A stretch of DNA of 19,660 nucleotides from Nitrospira sp. UBA5698. GTDB taxonomy: Bacteria > Nitrospirota > Nitrospiria > Nitrospirales > Nitrospiraceae. Both the position numbers and the translations under genes were made by a program. Below the pieces are notes generated by a model. That model was not told the DNA's origin. It did no database searches and saw only the letters and a list, made by a program, of their open reading frames with translations. Location of the stretch: positions 1-19,660 of the forward strand of contig DIHK01000073.1 in assembly GCA_002420115.1 (NCBI GenBank). The letters run 5' to 3'. The stretch's first letter is position 1; each line of letters starts with the position of its first letter. Of the stretch, positions 6,626-14,536 are shown piece by piece.

Positions 6626-7327
6626 ATGGAAGCTGCCGCCGGAAAGAAAATCCTGGTCGTTGAAGACGAGCAGGATATCGCACAACTCGTCCAACACTAT
6701 TTACAGAAGGACGGCTTTCGACCTGTCACGGCCATGAATGGGATCGAGGCCTTGAAGAAGGTCAAAGAAGAGAAACCGGACTTGATTGTGCTCGATCTGA
6801 TGTTACCCGAGCTGGATGGACTTGAAGTCTGCAAGCGCGTGCGTTCCACACCGGATACCGCCATGCTCCCGATTATCATGCTGACGGCCAAAGCCGAAGA
6901 ATCCGACACGATCGTCGGCTTGGAATTGGGTGCCGACGACTACGTCACCAAACCCTTCAGCCCCAAAGCACTGGTCGCCCGCGTGAAAGCCCTCCTGCGT
7001 CGAATTGACCGTACTCCAGCCAACGGAGCGACGCACTATCGATACGGAGCACTGACGATGGATCCGACTCGGCATGAGGTCAGCCTCAATGAGCAGGAGA
7101 TCCCGTTGACGGCGAAAGAATTCGGCCTACTCGAACACCTGCTTCGCCATCGCGGTCGGGTGTTGACGCGAGAGGTGTTGCTCAACGCCGTCTGGGGGTA
7201 TGACTACTATGGCACGACCAGAACAGTGGACGTCCATATCCGCCGACTGAAACAGAAACTGCCGCTCCTGGAGGACGCCATTCTGTCCGTGAAATCACTT
7301 GGGTATAAATTAAAGGATACCGATTGA
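6626..7327 (+). CDS. OmpR/PhoB-family response regulator
   Basis: From ATG 6626 the protein has 233 residues, the usual length for this family. The receiver domain (residues ~8-122) has acidic residues Glu13-Asp14, phospho-acceptor Asp57 (IVLDLMLPELDG), the switch Thr87 (MLTAKA) and Lys109 (DYVTKPFSP). The C-terminal winged-helix DNA-binding domain (~137-231) has the PLTAKEFGLLEHLL entry helix and the TRTVDVHIRRLKQKL recognition helix, ending SVKSLGYKL. The frame is open upstream to 6479, but the extra residues are Pro/Ser/His-rich and do not belong to the family. The alternative ATG at 6569 would add 19 such residues. No strong Shine-Dalgarno marks 6626. It overlaps the kinase gene by 4 bases. 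PhoB is the closest style, but no pst or pho transport genes are present, so the stimulus is open. Confidence 0.9.
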   Translation: MEAAAGKKILVVEDEQDIAQLVQHYLQKDGFRPVTAMNGIEALKKVKEEKPDLIVLDLMLPELDGLEVCKRVRSTPDTAMLPIIMLTAKAEESDTIVGLELGADDYVTKPFSPKALVARVKALLRRIDRTPANGATHYRYGALTMDPTRHEVSLNEQEIPLTAKEFGLLEHLLRHRGRVLTREVLLNAVWGYDYYGTTRTVDVHIRRLKQKLPLLEDAILSVKSLGYKLKDTD

Positions 7328-9192
7328 TCCGCATGTCGTGGTCGATTCGATGGAAGATCGCAGTAGGGATACTCCTAGCAGTAGCCTGCGGTCTGCTGAT
7401 TGCCGGCTGGATGACGCTCCGCTCTCTTGAGCAGCGGTCGCTCACACAGTTCGGTGAGACGCTGGAGGCAAGAACCAAGCTCGTCGAATATGTGTTTCAG
7501 TCGCTGTTTCACTCATCCATTCCTTCCGTCACTCCGTCTCGCCTGCAAGATCTCGCGCGTGATCTCGGAAGTCGATACTCCGCGCGCGTCACGTTGATCG
7601 CGTCGGATGGCACCGTCCTGGCCGACAGTGCCGTCCGTGATGTTGACCTCCCAGCTCTGGAGAATCATGCTTCCCGTCCCGAGGTGACGCAGGCGTTCGC
7701 GACCGGCCAGGGACAAGATGTTCGCCTCAGCCACACCACCGGCGAGCGAATGATGTATCACGCCAGGCTTCTGCGGGTGCCACACGACAGAGCCCCCTGG
7801 GTGGTGCGCGTCGCGCTTCCGCTCGCCCAAGTGGATCGCGCGAGCGACGAATTCAAGCGCCAGCTTTTTCTTGGGGTCGGCGTAGCCTTTCTCCTTGCCG
7901 TCACACTGAGCATCTGGCTGGCCCACAGCATTACAAAACCCCTCTCAGAAATCGCCTCCGCAGCGCAGGCCTTGAGTACTGGAAACTCGACGATGCGCAT
8001 CAAGACGACTGCGCAGGATGAGGTGGGGCTCCTCGCCTCGGCTTTGAATCAGATGGCAGACCAGCTCCATACGAAAATCGAAGAACTCTCTGAAGACCGC
8101 GCACAGCTCCTGGCCGTACTGACCTCAATGGTTGAAGGAGTCATGGTACTGGATATTCGCGGCCACGTGCTGCAGATCAATCCCGCGCTTGAGCGGATGT
8201 TCGGCATTTCACGTGTGGAGGCGCGCGGACGACCCTGCGCCGAACTGTTTCGTCATCAACGGCTGAACAACCTGGTGTCGACGATCCTTCAGGCTCGTAC
8301 CCCTCATGAGGATGAGATCGTGCTCCCGCTCAGCAGGCGGCATCTCCATATTGAAGCCTCCCCCGCAGGAGGCGAGCGGGACAACGAGGCCTGTATCGTT
8401 CTGGTGTTCCACGATGTCACTGACCTGCGCAGATTGGAAAAGATTCGGAAAGACTTTGTGGCGAATGTCTCTCATGAGCTGCGAACGCCGTTGACCTCGA
8501 TCAAGGGATATGTGGAGGCGCTGCTGGACGGGGGCAAAGACGATCCATCGGTTGCCGGACGCTTCCTGGATATCATCCTCAAACAGAGCGATCGCCTGAA
8601 TCTGATCATTGAGGACCTGCTCGAACTCTCCAAGATTGAATCGGGCCAGATCTCGCTCAGGGAAGAACCGATCGAGGTTCGAGCCTTAGTCGACCGAACC
8701 CTGTCCACCATCAAACCGATCGCCGATCGAAAAGGTCACCGCCTCGTGACCGCGCTCGACCCTTCGCTGCCCCTGATTGCGGGTGATGACGACCGGCTTG
8801 TGCAAGTCCTCACAAATCTGCTCGATAATGCCATCAAATATACCCCCGGAGGCGGCACCATCACGATCCGGGGCACACCATCCCCCTCACCACACACGGC
8901 TGAACCGTCGCTCAATACGATCGATCTGATCGTCGCTGACACAGGTATCGGTATCCCCGAAAAGGATCGCCCCCGCATCTTTGAGCGGTTCTACCGCGTG
9001 GACAAGGCGCGCTCCCGGGACCTGGGTGGCACAGGGCTGGGACTCGCCATCGTGAAGCATCTCGTTGAGGGACACGGAGGCCAGGTATGGGTCGAAGCCA
9101 ATTATCCGCAAGGCAGTCGCTTCGTCGTTCGATTACCCATCAAGGGCGGGAAGAGATCTCTTGCTCAGTGGAACCAGGACAGTACCGTATAA
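7324..9192 (+). CDS. PhoR-like membrane sensor histidine kinase
   Basis: The 622-residue protein has transmembrane helices at ~12-32 and ~181-202 flanking a ~148-residue periplasmic sensor region. A HAMP linker (~200-253), a PAS domain (~258-370), a HisKA domain with phospho-acceptor His384 (NVSHELRTPL), and an ATPase domain follow. The ATPase has N-box Asn502 (NLLDNAIKY), G1 DTGIGIP (539-545), F-box FERFYRVD and G2 GGTGLGLAI (568-576). This matches the PhoR type that has an extracytoplasmic sensor, HAMP and PAS. I place the start at TTG 7324, overlapping the regulator's TGA. AGGA at 7314-7317 is 6 bases upstream, whereas ATG 7333 would be 15 bases away. The overlap implies translational coupling with its cognate regulator. 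The signal is unknown. Confidence 0.92.
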   Translation: MIRMSWSIRWKIAVGILLAVACGLLIAGWMTLRSLEQRSLTQFGETLEARTKLVEYVFQSLFHSSIPSVTPSRLQDLARDLGSRYSARVTLIASDGTVLADSAVRDVDLPALENHASRPEVTQAFATGQGQDVRLSHTTGERMMYHARLLRVPHDRAPWVVRVALPLAQVDRASDEFKRQLFLGVGVAFLLAVTLSIWLAHSITKPLSEIASAAQALSTGNSTMRIKTTAQDEVGLLASALNQMADQLHTKIEELSEDRAQLLAVLTSMVEGVMVLDIRGHVLQINPALERMFGISRVEARGRPCAELFRHQRLNNLVSTILQARTPHEDEIVLPLSRRHLHIEASPAGGERDNEACIVLVFHDVTDLRRLEKIRKDFVANVSHELRTPLTSIKGYVEALLDGGKDDPSVAGRFLDIILKQSDRLNLIIEDLLELSKIESGQISLREEPIEVRALVDRTLSTIKPIADRKGHRLVTALDPSLPLIAGDDDRLVQVLTNLLDNAIKYTPGGGTITIRGTPSPSPHTAEPSLNTIDLIVADTGIGIPEKDRPRIFERFYRVDKARSRDLGGTGLGLAIVKHLVEGHGGQVWVEANYPQGSRFVVRLPIKGGKRSLAQWNQDSTV

Positions 9193-9197
9193 GCACC

Positions 9198-9241
9198 AGC
9201 TCTCGGCAAGGCCTCACCTTGGTAGGGTGAAGATCCCGGCT
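9198..9241. terminator. Possible bidirectional hairpin between convergent genes
   Basis: Between the kinase and the ketoacyl synthase gene, AGC-tct-CGG (9198-9206) can pair with CCGGCT (9236-9241). Inside it TCACC (9214-9218) pairs with GGTGA (9226-9230). The stems are short and no T-tract follows; this is the only terminator-like structure I see in this 96-base gap. Confidence 0.3.
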
Positions 9242-9288
9242 GAGTGCATTTTGAACAGATACCTGTCTGCCCCTCACGAGCATCGTCG

Positions 9289-10281
9289 TTACCACCGGAC
9301 AAGGCTCGTTGCCCAGGTCAGTCCTCCTCCAAAACTCCCCAGGAGTACCACATCTCCCGGGGAAATGTGTCCGCGACGGACTGCATCATCCAGCGCGATG
9401 GGGAGCGAGGCCGAGGAGGTATTGCCATACCGTTCAATGACCGATGCGATTCTCGACCGCTCGATCCCTACCCGATGGGCGATCTGATCAAGTATCCGTC
9501 CATTCGCCTGATGCAGCACGACCTGCTTCAGATCATCCGAACGCATGCCGAACTCCTTCAGGATGTCGTGCACGGCTTGCTCAACACGTCGAATCGCCAC
9601 CCGAAAAAGCGACGCACCACGCATGCGCAGCATATGCTCCCGCATTTTGACGGTGTCTGCCGATGCAGGACTCCGTGACCCCCCACTGGGAATTCGAATG
9701 AGCCCATGCGACGCCCCGTCCGCGTACAGCCTGATTCCGAGGATTCCTCGCCACTGCGGATTCGGATCAGGCTCCCCCCGAAGGATGACTGCCCCAGCCC
9801 CGTCCCCGAATAACAGCGCGGTCGCAGGATCTTGAAAGTCAAGCGTGCGAGACTTCACCTCAGCCGCAACAACCAGACAGGTCTTTACCTGACCGCTTTG
9901 AATCATGGCCTGTGCCATCGAGAGTCCATACAAGAATCCCGAACAGGAGGCAGAAACATCAAAAGCCCCCACTGGCCTGCAGCCCAACCCCCGTTGCACC
10001 AAGCAGGCCGTCGAGGGAAACGCCATGTCCGGGGACGTGGTAGAAAGTACAATCGCGTCAATAGCCGAGGCTTCACAACCAGCAGCCTCCAGCGCTCGGC
10101 GCCCTGCAGCGATCGCGAGGTCTGATGCAGCCTCGTGTGTCCCCGCCCAGTGGCGCGATTGAATGCCCGTCAGCCGTTGAATGTTGGCCGGGGATACCCC
10201 GACGACCTGGGCGATCTCCTCGTTCGGTACGACCCGAGCTGGGAGGTAACTGCCCGTTCCAATCACACGTGTTCGAATCAT
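9289..10281 (-). CDS. fabH: 3-oxoacyl-ACP synthase III (FabH family)
   Basis: The 330-residue protein spans a full thiolase-fold KAS III. The catalytic triad is visible: Cys113 (DVSASCSGFLYGL), His257 (VVLHQANGRI) and Asn287 (ERYGNTSSAS). The glycine-rich GDGAGA at 160-165 and the C-terminal GSFGGGLTWATSLVRW are also present. FabH condenses acetyl-CoA or another short acyl-CoA with malonyl-ACP to start fatty acid synthesis in the cytoplasm. The gene is not in a fab cluster here (no plsX, fabD or fabG adjacent), so this could be a second copy or a specialised homologue making a different acyl starter. It is convergent with the kinase and divergent from the BamD-like gene. Family and catalytic competence are well supported; primary versus accessory role is not. 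Confidence 0.9.
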   Translation of the reverse strand: MIRTRVIGTGSYLPARVVPNEEIAQVVGVSPANIQRLTGIQSRHWAGTHEAASDLAIAAGRRALEAAGCEASAIDAIVLSTTSPDMAFPSTACLVQRGLGCRPVGAFDVSASCSGFLYGLSMAQAMIQSGQVKTCLVVAAEVKSRTLDFQDPATALLFGDGAGAVILRGEPDPNPQWRGILGIRLYADGASHGLIRIPSGGSRSPASADTVKMREHMLRMRGASLFRVAIRRVEQAVHDILKEFGMRSDDLKQVVLHQANGRILDQIAHRVGIERSRIASVIERYGNTSSASLPIALDDAVRRGHISPGDVVLLGSFGGGLTWATSLVRW

Positions 10282-10433
10282 GGCCCTGCTCTAAATTCAA
10301 CTCCTGAATCAGTCGGACAAGCTCAGATGATACTCCCGATGTGGAGCGGGATTATAGGGGCGGCAAGGAGGCAGGTCAACAAAACCACACACCCAATTGC
10401 TTTTTACCCATATCCTTGCTATTTCTGTTAGTC

Positions 10434-11432
10434 ATGCAGATGCGTCTTATGCAAACAGGTGCTCCCGCTCGATTCAGACCGTCCGGTCAGTGCCTGGCGA
10501 TCTGGCTGGGCCTCTACTGCCTTCTGTTCTCTTCTTGCGCCGGCGATTTTTCCCCCAGCGACGTCCGAAGCGGACTCAAAAAAGCCCTTAGCAATACGGA
10601 CGAGCAAATCTTTCTCGGGGACACGATCGACAACCATTACCACCCTAATGTAATCATGAAACGTGGCGAGGCCTATTTTGAGAAGGAAGAGTATTCGGAA
10701 GCGCTCGTCGAGTACAAACACTTCCTCGAACTGCATCGGAATCACGTGCTCGCTCCCTATGCCGCCTTCAGAATTGGGGAGATTCATGTGAAAATGGCCA
10801 AAACGATCGATCGGGACCCAGAACCGATGCAAAAGGCGATTGCCGCATTCGACCAGATGCGGAAGGAATTTCCCGGCAGCCGCTATGACACGCAAGCGCA
10901 GCAAAAACTCGAAGAGTGTCACGATTGGCTGGCGCAGATGCATCTCTTCGTAGGCCAATTTTACTATCGAAGAGGCTCGTACTTAGCGGCGGCCCACCGA
11001 TTCGAGCAAGTGCTCAAGACCTATCCGGACAAGCCTGTTGCCTCGGACGCGATGTACTTCCTCGCCAAGTCGTACCACGAGATGGGTGCCGATGATTGGG
11101 CAAGAGACCATCTCATTGTGCTGGCGAAGAAACACCCAGACAGTAAGTTCGCCGGCGATGGGAAACAGCTGCTCGCAAAAATCAGCGCGACTCAGCCCAA
11201 AACGCTGCTGGCACAGCAGTCGGAATCAGCGTCGCTCTCGGATGCCGGTTCAGGCATAGCACAAAATGGTCTAATCAGCTTCTTCGCCCAGCCCCCTGCC
11301 GGTTCCCCTCCACCGTCATCTGTGATGGGAACAGTGGGTGTCCCGTCTTCACCTGATTCGCTTGGTGGTGCCCCCACAGCCCATTCACTGAAGTCAGGGT
11401 TTACCGCCTGCCGCCTTGGCGCCTGGTGCTGA
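10434..11432 (+). CDS. bamD: BamD-like outer-membrane assembly lipoprotein
   Basis: From ATG 10434 the protein has 332 residues. A basic N-terminus (ARFRPSG) and hydrophobic stretch lead to LLFSSC, with Cys35 the likely lipidated residue; Phe at -3 is unusual. Residues ~68-230 form TPR-like repeats of the BamD/YfiO type: MKRGEAYFEKEEYSEALVEY, then PYAAFRIGEIHVKMA, and FVGQFYYRRGSYLAAAHRF. Other sites are the FPGSRY and HPDSKFAGDGKQLL inter-repeat motifs. BamD binds BamA and drives beta-barrel protein insertion into the outer membrane. Residues ~232-332 are a Ser/Pro/Gly-rich tail absent from the ~245-residue enterobacterial protein. The frame is open to 10341, but that extension has no export signal at its start. 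ATGs at 10440 and 10449 are alternatives. Identification is good, start uncertain. Confidence 0.82.
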   Translation: MQMRLMQTGAPARFRPSGQCLAIWLGLYCLLFSSCAGDFSPSDVRSGLKKALSNTDEQIFLGDTIDNHYHPNVIMKRGEAYFEKEEYSEALVEYKHFLELHRNHVLAPYAAFRIGEIHVKMAKTIDRDPEPMQKAIAAFDQMRKEFPGSRYDTQAQQKLEECHDWLAQMHLFVGQFYYRRGSYLAAAHRFEQVLKTYPDKPVASDAMYFLAKSYHEMGADDWARDHLIVLAKKHPDSKFAGDGKQLLAKISATQPKTLLAQQSESASLSDAGSGIAQNGLISFFAQPPAGSPPPSSVMGTVGVPSSPDSLGGAPTAHSLKSGFTACRLGAWC

Positions 11433-11449
11433 GATAGCTACCAGCACCA
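11424..11449 (+). terminator. Inverted repeat overlapping the bamD stop codon
   Basis: TGGTGCT (11424-11430) and AGCACCA (11443-11449) are perfect reverse complements with a 12-base loop containing the stop codon's last bases. There is no T-tract. This is a weak candidate for 3'-end formation between the convergent bamD and ccdA genes. Confidence 0.3.
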
Positions 11450-11527
11450 AACCGTCGGCAAGAAATCGTTGAGGTAGTCTGTACGTGAATGCTGCCAGCT
11501 GAACGCTGACTGCCGAAGGCAAGCTAG

Positions 11528-12274
11528 CTACTGCCCCAGATACCAGCCGATCCCGTATCGTTCCAATAAACTGGTGATCATCGTCAACGAATTTGCGTAG
11601 ATCATCACACCGACGACGATCAACATCACTCCGCTCACGGTCGACACACCCCACAAGTAGGCCCGTACTTCTTTAAAATAGGCCAAAAATCGATCGACGC
11701 CCAATGCCGTCAGAAACAACGGCAGCCCCAAGCCCAATGAGTAGAAAGCCAATAACACCACCCCACTGAACAAGGAATCGGTCGTACTTGCATACAATAG
11801 AATCGACCCCAAAACAGGCCCGACGCAGGGAGTCCATCCAGCCGCGAATGCCACACCGATCAAGAACGATCCCAAGTATCCAGCCGGTCGATTGCGGAAC
11901 TGGAACCGATGCTCCATCTTGAGGAATGTGAGATTAAGGATCCCGAGCAGATACAGTCCGAACAGAATGATCACCACGCCACCGATGCGCCGAATAAGAT
12001 CTTGATGGCTAATCAGAATCTGCCCGAGAAAACTCGCGGAGGCGCCGAATGCGATGAACACCGATGAAAACCCGCCGATGAAGAGCAGGGAATTGACGAT
12101 GATCGCCTTCTTGAACTTTTCACGTTCAGAGGCATCCGTGAGTTGTTCAACCGAGAGTCCGGTGATATAGGAAATGTAGCTTGGCACCAGCGGCAGAACA
12201 CATGGGGACACGAACGAAAGAAGCCCGGCGGAAAAGGCCGCAATCAGCGAAATCTGTGGGATGGATTGCGTCAT
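11528..12274 (-). CDS. ccdA: CcdA-type thiol-disulfide transporter for cytochrome c biogenesis
   Basis: The 248-residue protein is highly hydrophobic with six predicted transmembrane segments, the CcdA/DsbD-beta layout. The two redox-active cysteines are in the expected pseudo-symmetric positions: Cys25 in FVSPCVLPLVPSY and Cys150 in GWTPCVGPVLGS, each followed by the conserved Pro. CcdA carries reducing equivalents from cytoplasmic thioredoxin across the inner membrane to periplasmic thioredoxin-like proteins. These reduce the CxxCH cysteines of apocytochromes before haem attachment. The thioredoxin-like gene lies immediately upstream on the same strand (107 bases apart), a classic pairing. 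The four-haem cytochrome at 3581 is a likely client. Confidence 0.93.
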   Translation of the reverse strand: MTQSIPQISLIAAFSAGLLSFVSPCVLPLVPSYISYITGLSVEQLTDASEREKFKKAIIVNSLLFIGGFSSVFIAFGASASFLGQILISHQDLIRRIGGVVIILFGLYLLGILNLTFLKMEHRFQFRNRPAGYLGSFLIGVAFAAGWTPCVGPVLGSILLYASTTDSLFSGVVLLAFYSLGLGLPLFLTALGVDRFLAYFKEVRAYLWGVSTVSGVMLIVVGVMIYANSLTMITSLLERYGIGWYLGQ

Positions 12275-12381
12275 GGCATGCTTACTCTATTCATAACGGT
12301 TTGTGCCCCTTCGGCTCGACCAGGCTCGTCTCAGTGGGGCCTGTCGGTCATTGCAGTAGACGTGTTCATCAAGCCCGTAGG

Positions 12382-12939
12382 CTAGGACTTCAGCAGCGCA
12401 TGAATCAAGTCACGCGCCTCCGGTGAGTCCCAATCGCGAGCACCAAATATCTTTTGTCGCACGACGCCCTGCCGATCGACCATGAAGGTGACCGGGATCG
12501 TTCGGGCGCCATAGGCCAGACCAACCCGATACTCCGAGTCATGGAGAATCGGGAACGTAAAGCCCATCTGCTTCTGGAACGGGCGCGTCACCATTGCACC
12601 CTCGGAGTCCGTCGACACGGCCAAAATCTCGAACTCTCTTCTCGGCAACGTGCGATAGAGTTGCTCCATGGCCGGCATCTCGACCCGGCAAGGTCCACAC
12701 CACGTCGCCCAAAAATTCAGCAGCACAACCTTCCCTCTGAGCTGCGAGAGACTCACGGCATTCCCGGCAAGGTCGCGCAAGATGAAATTTGGCGCCTCAT
12801 CACCGACTTGGACGACTCCTCGTCCGACAACTGACGGTTTCACTAACTGCGGAGGTTGGGCATCAACCACTGATGACGCGATCAGCCCGCCGACAGCGAG
12901 TAGCACGGAGAGAATCGTGATCTTTCGGACATACTGCAT
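12382..12939 (-). CDS. Periplasmic ResA/TlpA-like thioredoxin-family protein
   Basis: From ATG 12939 the protein has 185 residues. A signal peptide or membrane anchor (QYVRKITILSVLLAVGG, with VVDAQ as a possible cleavage site) is followed by a TlpA/ResA/AhpC-TSA-type domain. GDEAPNFILRDLAGNAVSLS and GKVVLLNFWATWCGPC carry the redox Cys81/Cys84, and the cis-Pro is TIP149VTF. ResA-like proteins reduce apocytochrome c cysteines outside the inner membrane and are themselves reduced by CcdA, which is the next gene downstream. A TTG at 12945 would add two residues; I prefer the ATG. Whether it specifically serves cytochrome c or other thiols cannot be settled from sequence, but the pairing with ccdA favours cytochrome c maturation. 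Confidence 0.9.
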   Translation of the reverse strand: MQYVRKITILSVLLAVGGLIASSVVDAQPPQLVKPSVVGRGVVQVGDEAPNFILRDLAGNAVSLSQLRGKVVLLNFWATWCGPCRVEMPAMEQLYRTLPRREFEILAVSTDSEGAMVTRPFQKQMGFTFPILHDSEYRVGLAYGARTIPVTFMVDRQGVVRQKIFGARDWDSPEARDLIHALLKS

Positions 12940-13264
12940 TTTCAAAACTCAGAACGCAATTCTAAGAGGTTCCCCTCGGAAGAGCCGCAGCAATACCGTC
13001 TTCACAACTACATCGGCATCCGCAAACACGCCGTTCCCTCAATCCTTAAGTTATGTTACAAGTCCCCAAAATCCTGAGTCAAGTAAACGAGGCCTCACTA
13101 TTATCCCCCGATCAACCACATGAAATGATGGACAAAGCCCACCCATCTCCTTTAGAATCGGTTTTGCTTATTCGTGGCTTGTCACTCGCCACTATTTTCT
13201 CACATTCCAGATTCCTTAGACAGACCAACGCTGGATTTCTATAACCTCAACCCACGAGGGGCCT
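12940..13264. other. Divergent promoter region between thioredoxin-like gene and metK
   Basis: No gene is apparent. It carries the metK promoter candidate described separately and must also hold the minus-strand promoter for the thioredoxin-ccdA pair, which I cannot place. I looked for SAM-I (conserved GAGGTGGAGGGA-type core), SAM-II and SAH riboswitch cores and saw none. Confidence 0.5.
13217..13245 (+). promoter_or_regulatory. Predicted sigma-70-type promoter of metK
   Basis: TAGACA (13217-13222) and TATAAC (13240-13245) each match the consensus -35 and -10 hexamers at five of six positions, with an optimal 17-base spacer. Transcription would begin near 13252, giving a leader of about 13 bases that still includes the GAGGGG ribosome-binding site before ATG 13265. 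So short a leader leaves no room for a riboswitch. Confidence 0.6.
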
Positions 13265-14413
13265 ATGCGAGACAATTTCCTTTTTACCTCAGAATCAGTA
13301 ACAGAAGGACATCCGGATAAAATCGCCGACCAAATCTCAGACGGCATCCTGGATGCCATTATTGCTCAGGACAAGTACTCTCGCGTCGCCTGCGAGACGA
13401 TCCTCACCACAGGCATTGCACTGGTGGCCGGGGAAATCTCGACGAAGGCCTACGTTGAAATCCCGGACATTATCCGTGAAGTCATTAAAGAGGTCGGCTA
13501 CTGCGATGCCTCCTGGGGATTCGACTACCACACCTGTTCCGTTCTCACCGCGATTCACCAACAATCTGGTGACATCGCGATGGGCGTGGACTCCGGCGGA
13601 GCCGGTGATCAAGGGTTGATGTTCGGATATGCCTCCAACGAAACCGCTGAACTCATGCCGATGCCGATCGTCTTGGCTCATCGTTTGACCAAGCGGCTCG
13701 CCGAAGTACGCAAGAAAAACATTCTCAAATGGGTGCGGCCGGATGGGAAATCTCAAGTCACGGTCGAGTACAAAAACGGGAGGCCCGTACGGATCGATAC
13801 GATCGTCGTCTCCACACAACACAGCCCTGATGTGACCAGCAAGCAAATTGAACGCGATATCATGGAAAAAGTCATCAAGCCGGTGATACCGAAGGGCCTG
13901 TATGACCCAACCAGTGTAAAGCATCACATCAACCCAACTGGCCGATTCGTAGTCGGCGGTCCCATGGGCGACACCGGTCTCACCGGGCGAAAGATCATCG
14001 TCGACACATACGGCGGTCATGGCAGCCATGGCGGTGGAGCGTTCTCTGGGAAGGATCCAACAAAAGTCGACCGGTCTGCCTCCTACATGGCACGCTACAT
14101 CGCGAAGAACCTTGTCGCCGCCGGATTGGCCGACAAGTGCGAAGTGCAACTGGCCTATGCCATCGGCGTCGCCGATCCTGTCTCTGTGCTGGTCGATACC
14201 AAGGGCACGGAAAAGGTGTCGGTTGATAAGCTCGACAAACTCGTGCGCAAGCACTTCCCCATGACACCACGTGGCATCATTGATCATCTCAAGCTTCGAC
14301 GACCCATTTTCAAAAAGACGGCGGCCTATGGACACTTCGGCCGCAACGAGCCCGAGTTTACTTGGGAGAAAACCGACAAGGCCAAAGCCCTACACAAGGA
14401 CGCTGGACTATAA
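13265..14413 (+). CDS. metK: S-adenosylmethionine synthetase (MetK)
   Basis: The 382-residue protein is full length and colinear with bacterial MetK. It makes SAM from methionine and ATP in the cytoplasm, releasing phosphate and pyrophosphate. Key sites are visible: FTSESVTEGHPDKIADQISD with His16 and Asp18, the GAGDQG loop at 112-117, GGPMGDTGLTGRKIIVDTYG, and the phosphate-binding SGKDPTKVDRS at 261-271. The C-terminal region (YGHFGR, then FTWEKTDKA) is intact. A start at 13265 is supported by GAGGGG 3-8 bases upstream. The next gene is ahcY on the same strand, 120 bases away, so this is a methyl-cycle pair. The stem-loop between them may set their relative expression. Confidence 0.97.
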   Translation: MRDNFLFTSESVTEGHPDKIADQISDGILDAIIAQDKYSRVACETILTTGIALVAGEISTKAYVEIPDIIREVIKEVGYCDASWGFDYHTCSVLTAIHQQSGDIAMGVDSGGAGDQGLMFGYASNETAELMPMPIVLAHRLTKRLAEVRKKNILKWVRPDGKSQVTVEYKNGRPVRIDTIVVSTQHSPDVTSKQIERDIMEKVIKPVIPKGLYDPTSVKHHINPTGRFVVGGPMGDTGLTGRKIIVDTYGGHGSHGGGAFSGKDPTKVDRSASYMARYIAKNLVAAGLADKCEVQLAYAIGVADPVSVLVDTKGTEKVSVDKLDKLVRKHFPMTPRGIIDHLKLRRPIFKKTAAYGHFGRNEPEFTWEKTDKAKALHKDAGL

Positions 14414-14440
14414 GCTTCGTGAGCCTTACCACAGCAGCGC

Positions 14441-14471
14441 AAGGGGGACGGGTAGGTTGCCCGTCCCCCTT
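14441..14471 (+). terminator. Perfect 12-bp GC-rich stem-loop between metK and ahcY
   Basis: AAGGGGGACGGG (14441-14452) and CCCGTCCCCCTT (14460-14471) are perfect reverse complements with a TAGGTTG loop, 27 bases after the metK stop. The stem is very stable, but only TTCTC follows, not a real T-tract. It may act as a partial terminator or as an mRNA stabiliser or processing site inside a metK-ahcY transcript. Confidence 0.6.
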
Positions 14472-14518
14472 CTCATGACAGCAATTGACGCCCCACCGAA
14501 TCACGACCGACAACTTTC

Positions 14519-14536
14519 AGAAGGAGGATCTCCGTG
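14519..14536 (+). promoter_or_regulatory. Shine-Dalgarno and GTG start of ahcY
   Basis: AGAAGGAGG (14519-14527) is a strong ribosome-binding site 6 bases ahead of GTG 14534. It justifies choosing this non-ATG start over any downstream codon. Confidence 0.8.

Noticed and set aside
12940..13264. SAM riboswitch upstream of metK
   Set aside because: I found no SAM-I, SAM-II or related core, and the best promoter leaves only a ~13-base leader.
13337..14335. 332-codon open frame antisense to metK
   Set aside because: It lies entirely within metK, whose identity is certain, and its translation resembles no family. Long antisense frames are common in GC-rich genes.
14414..14533. SAH riboswitch upstream of ahcY
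   Set aside because: The expected conserved core was not found; the strong hairpin present is a simple stem-loop.
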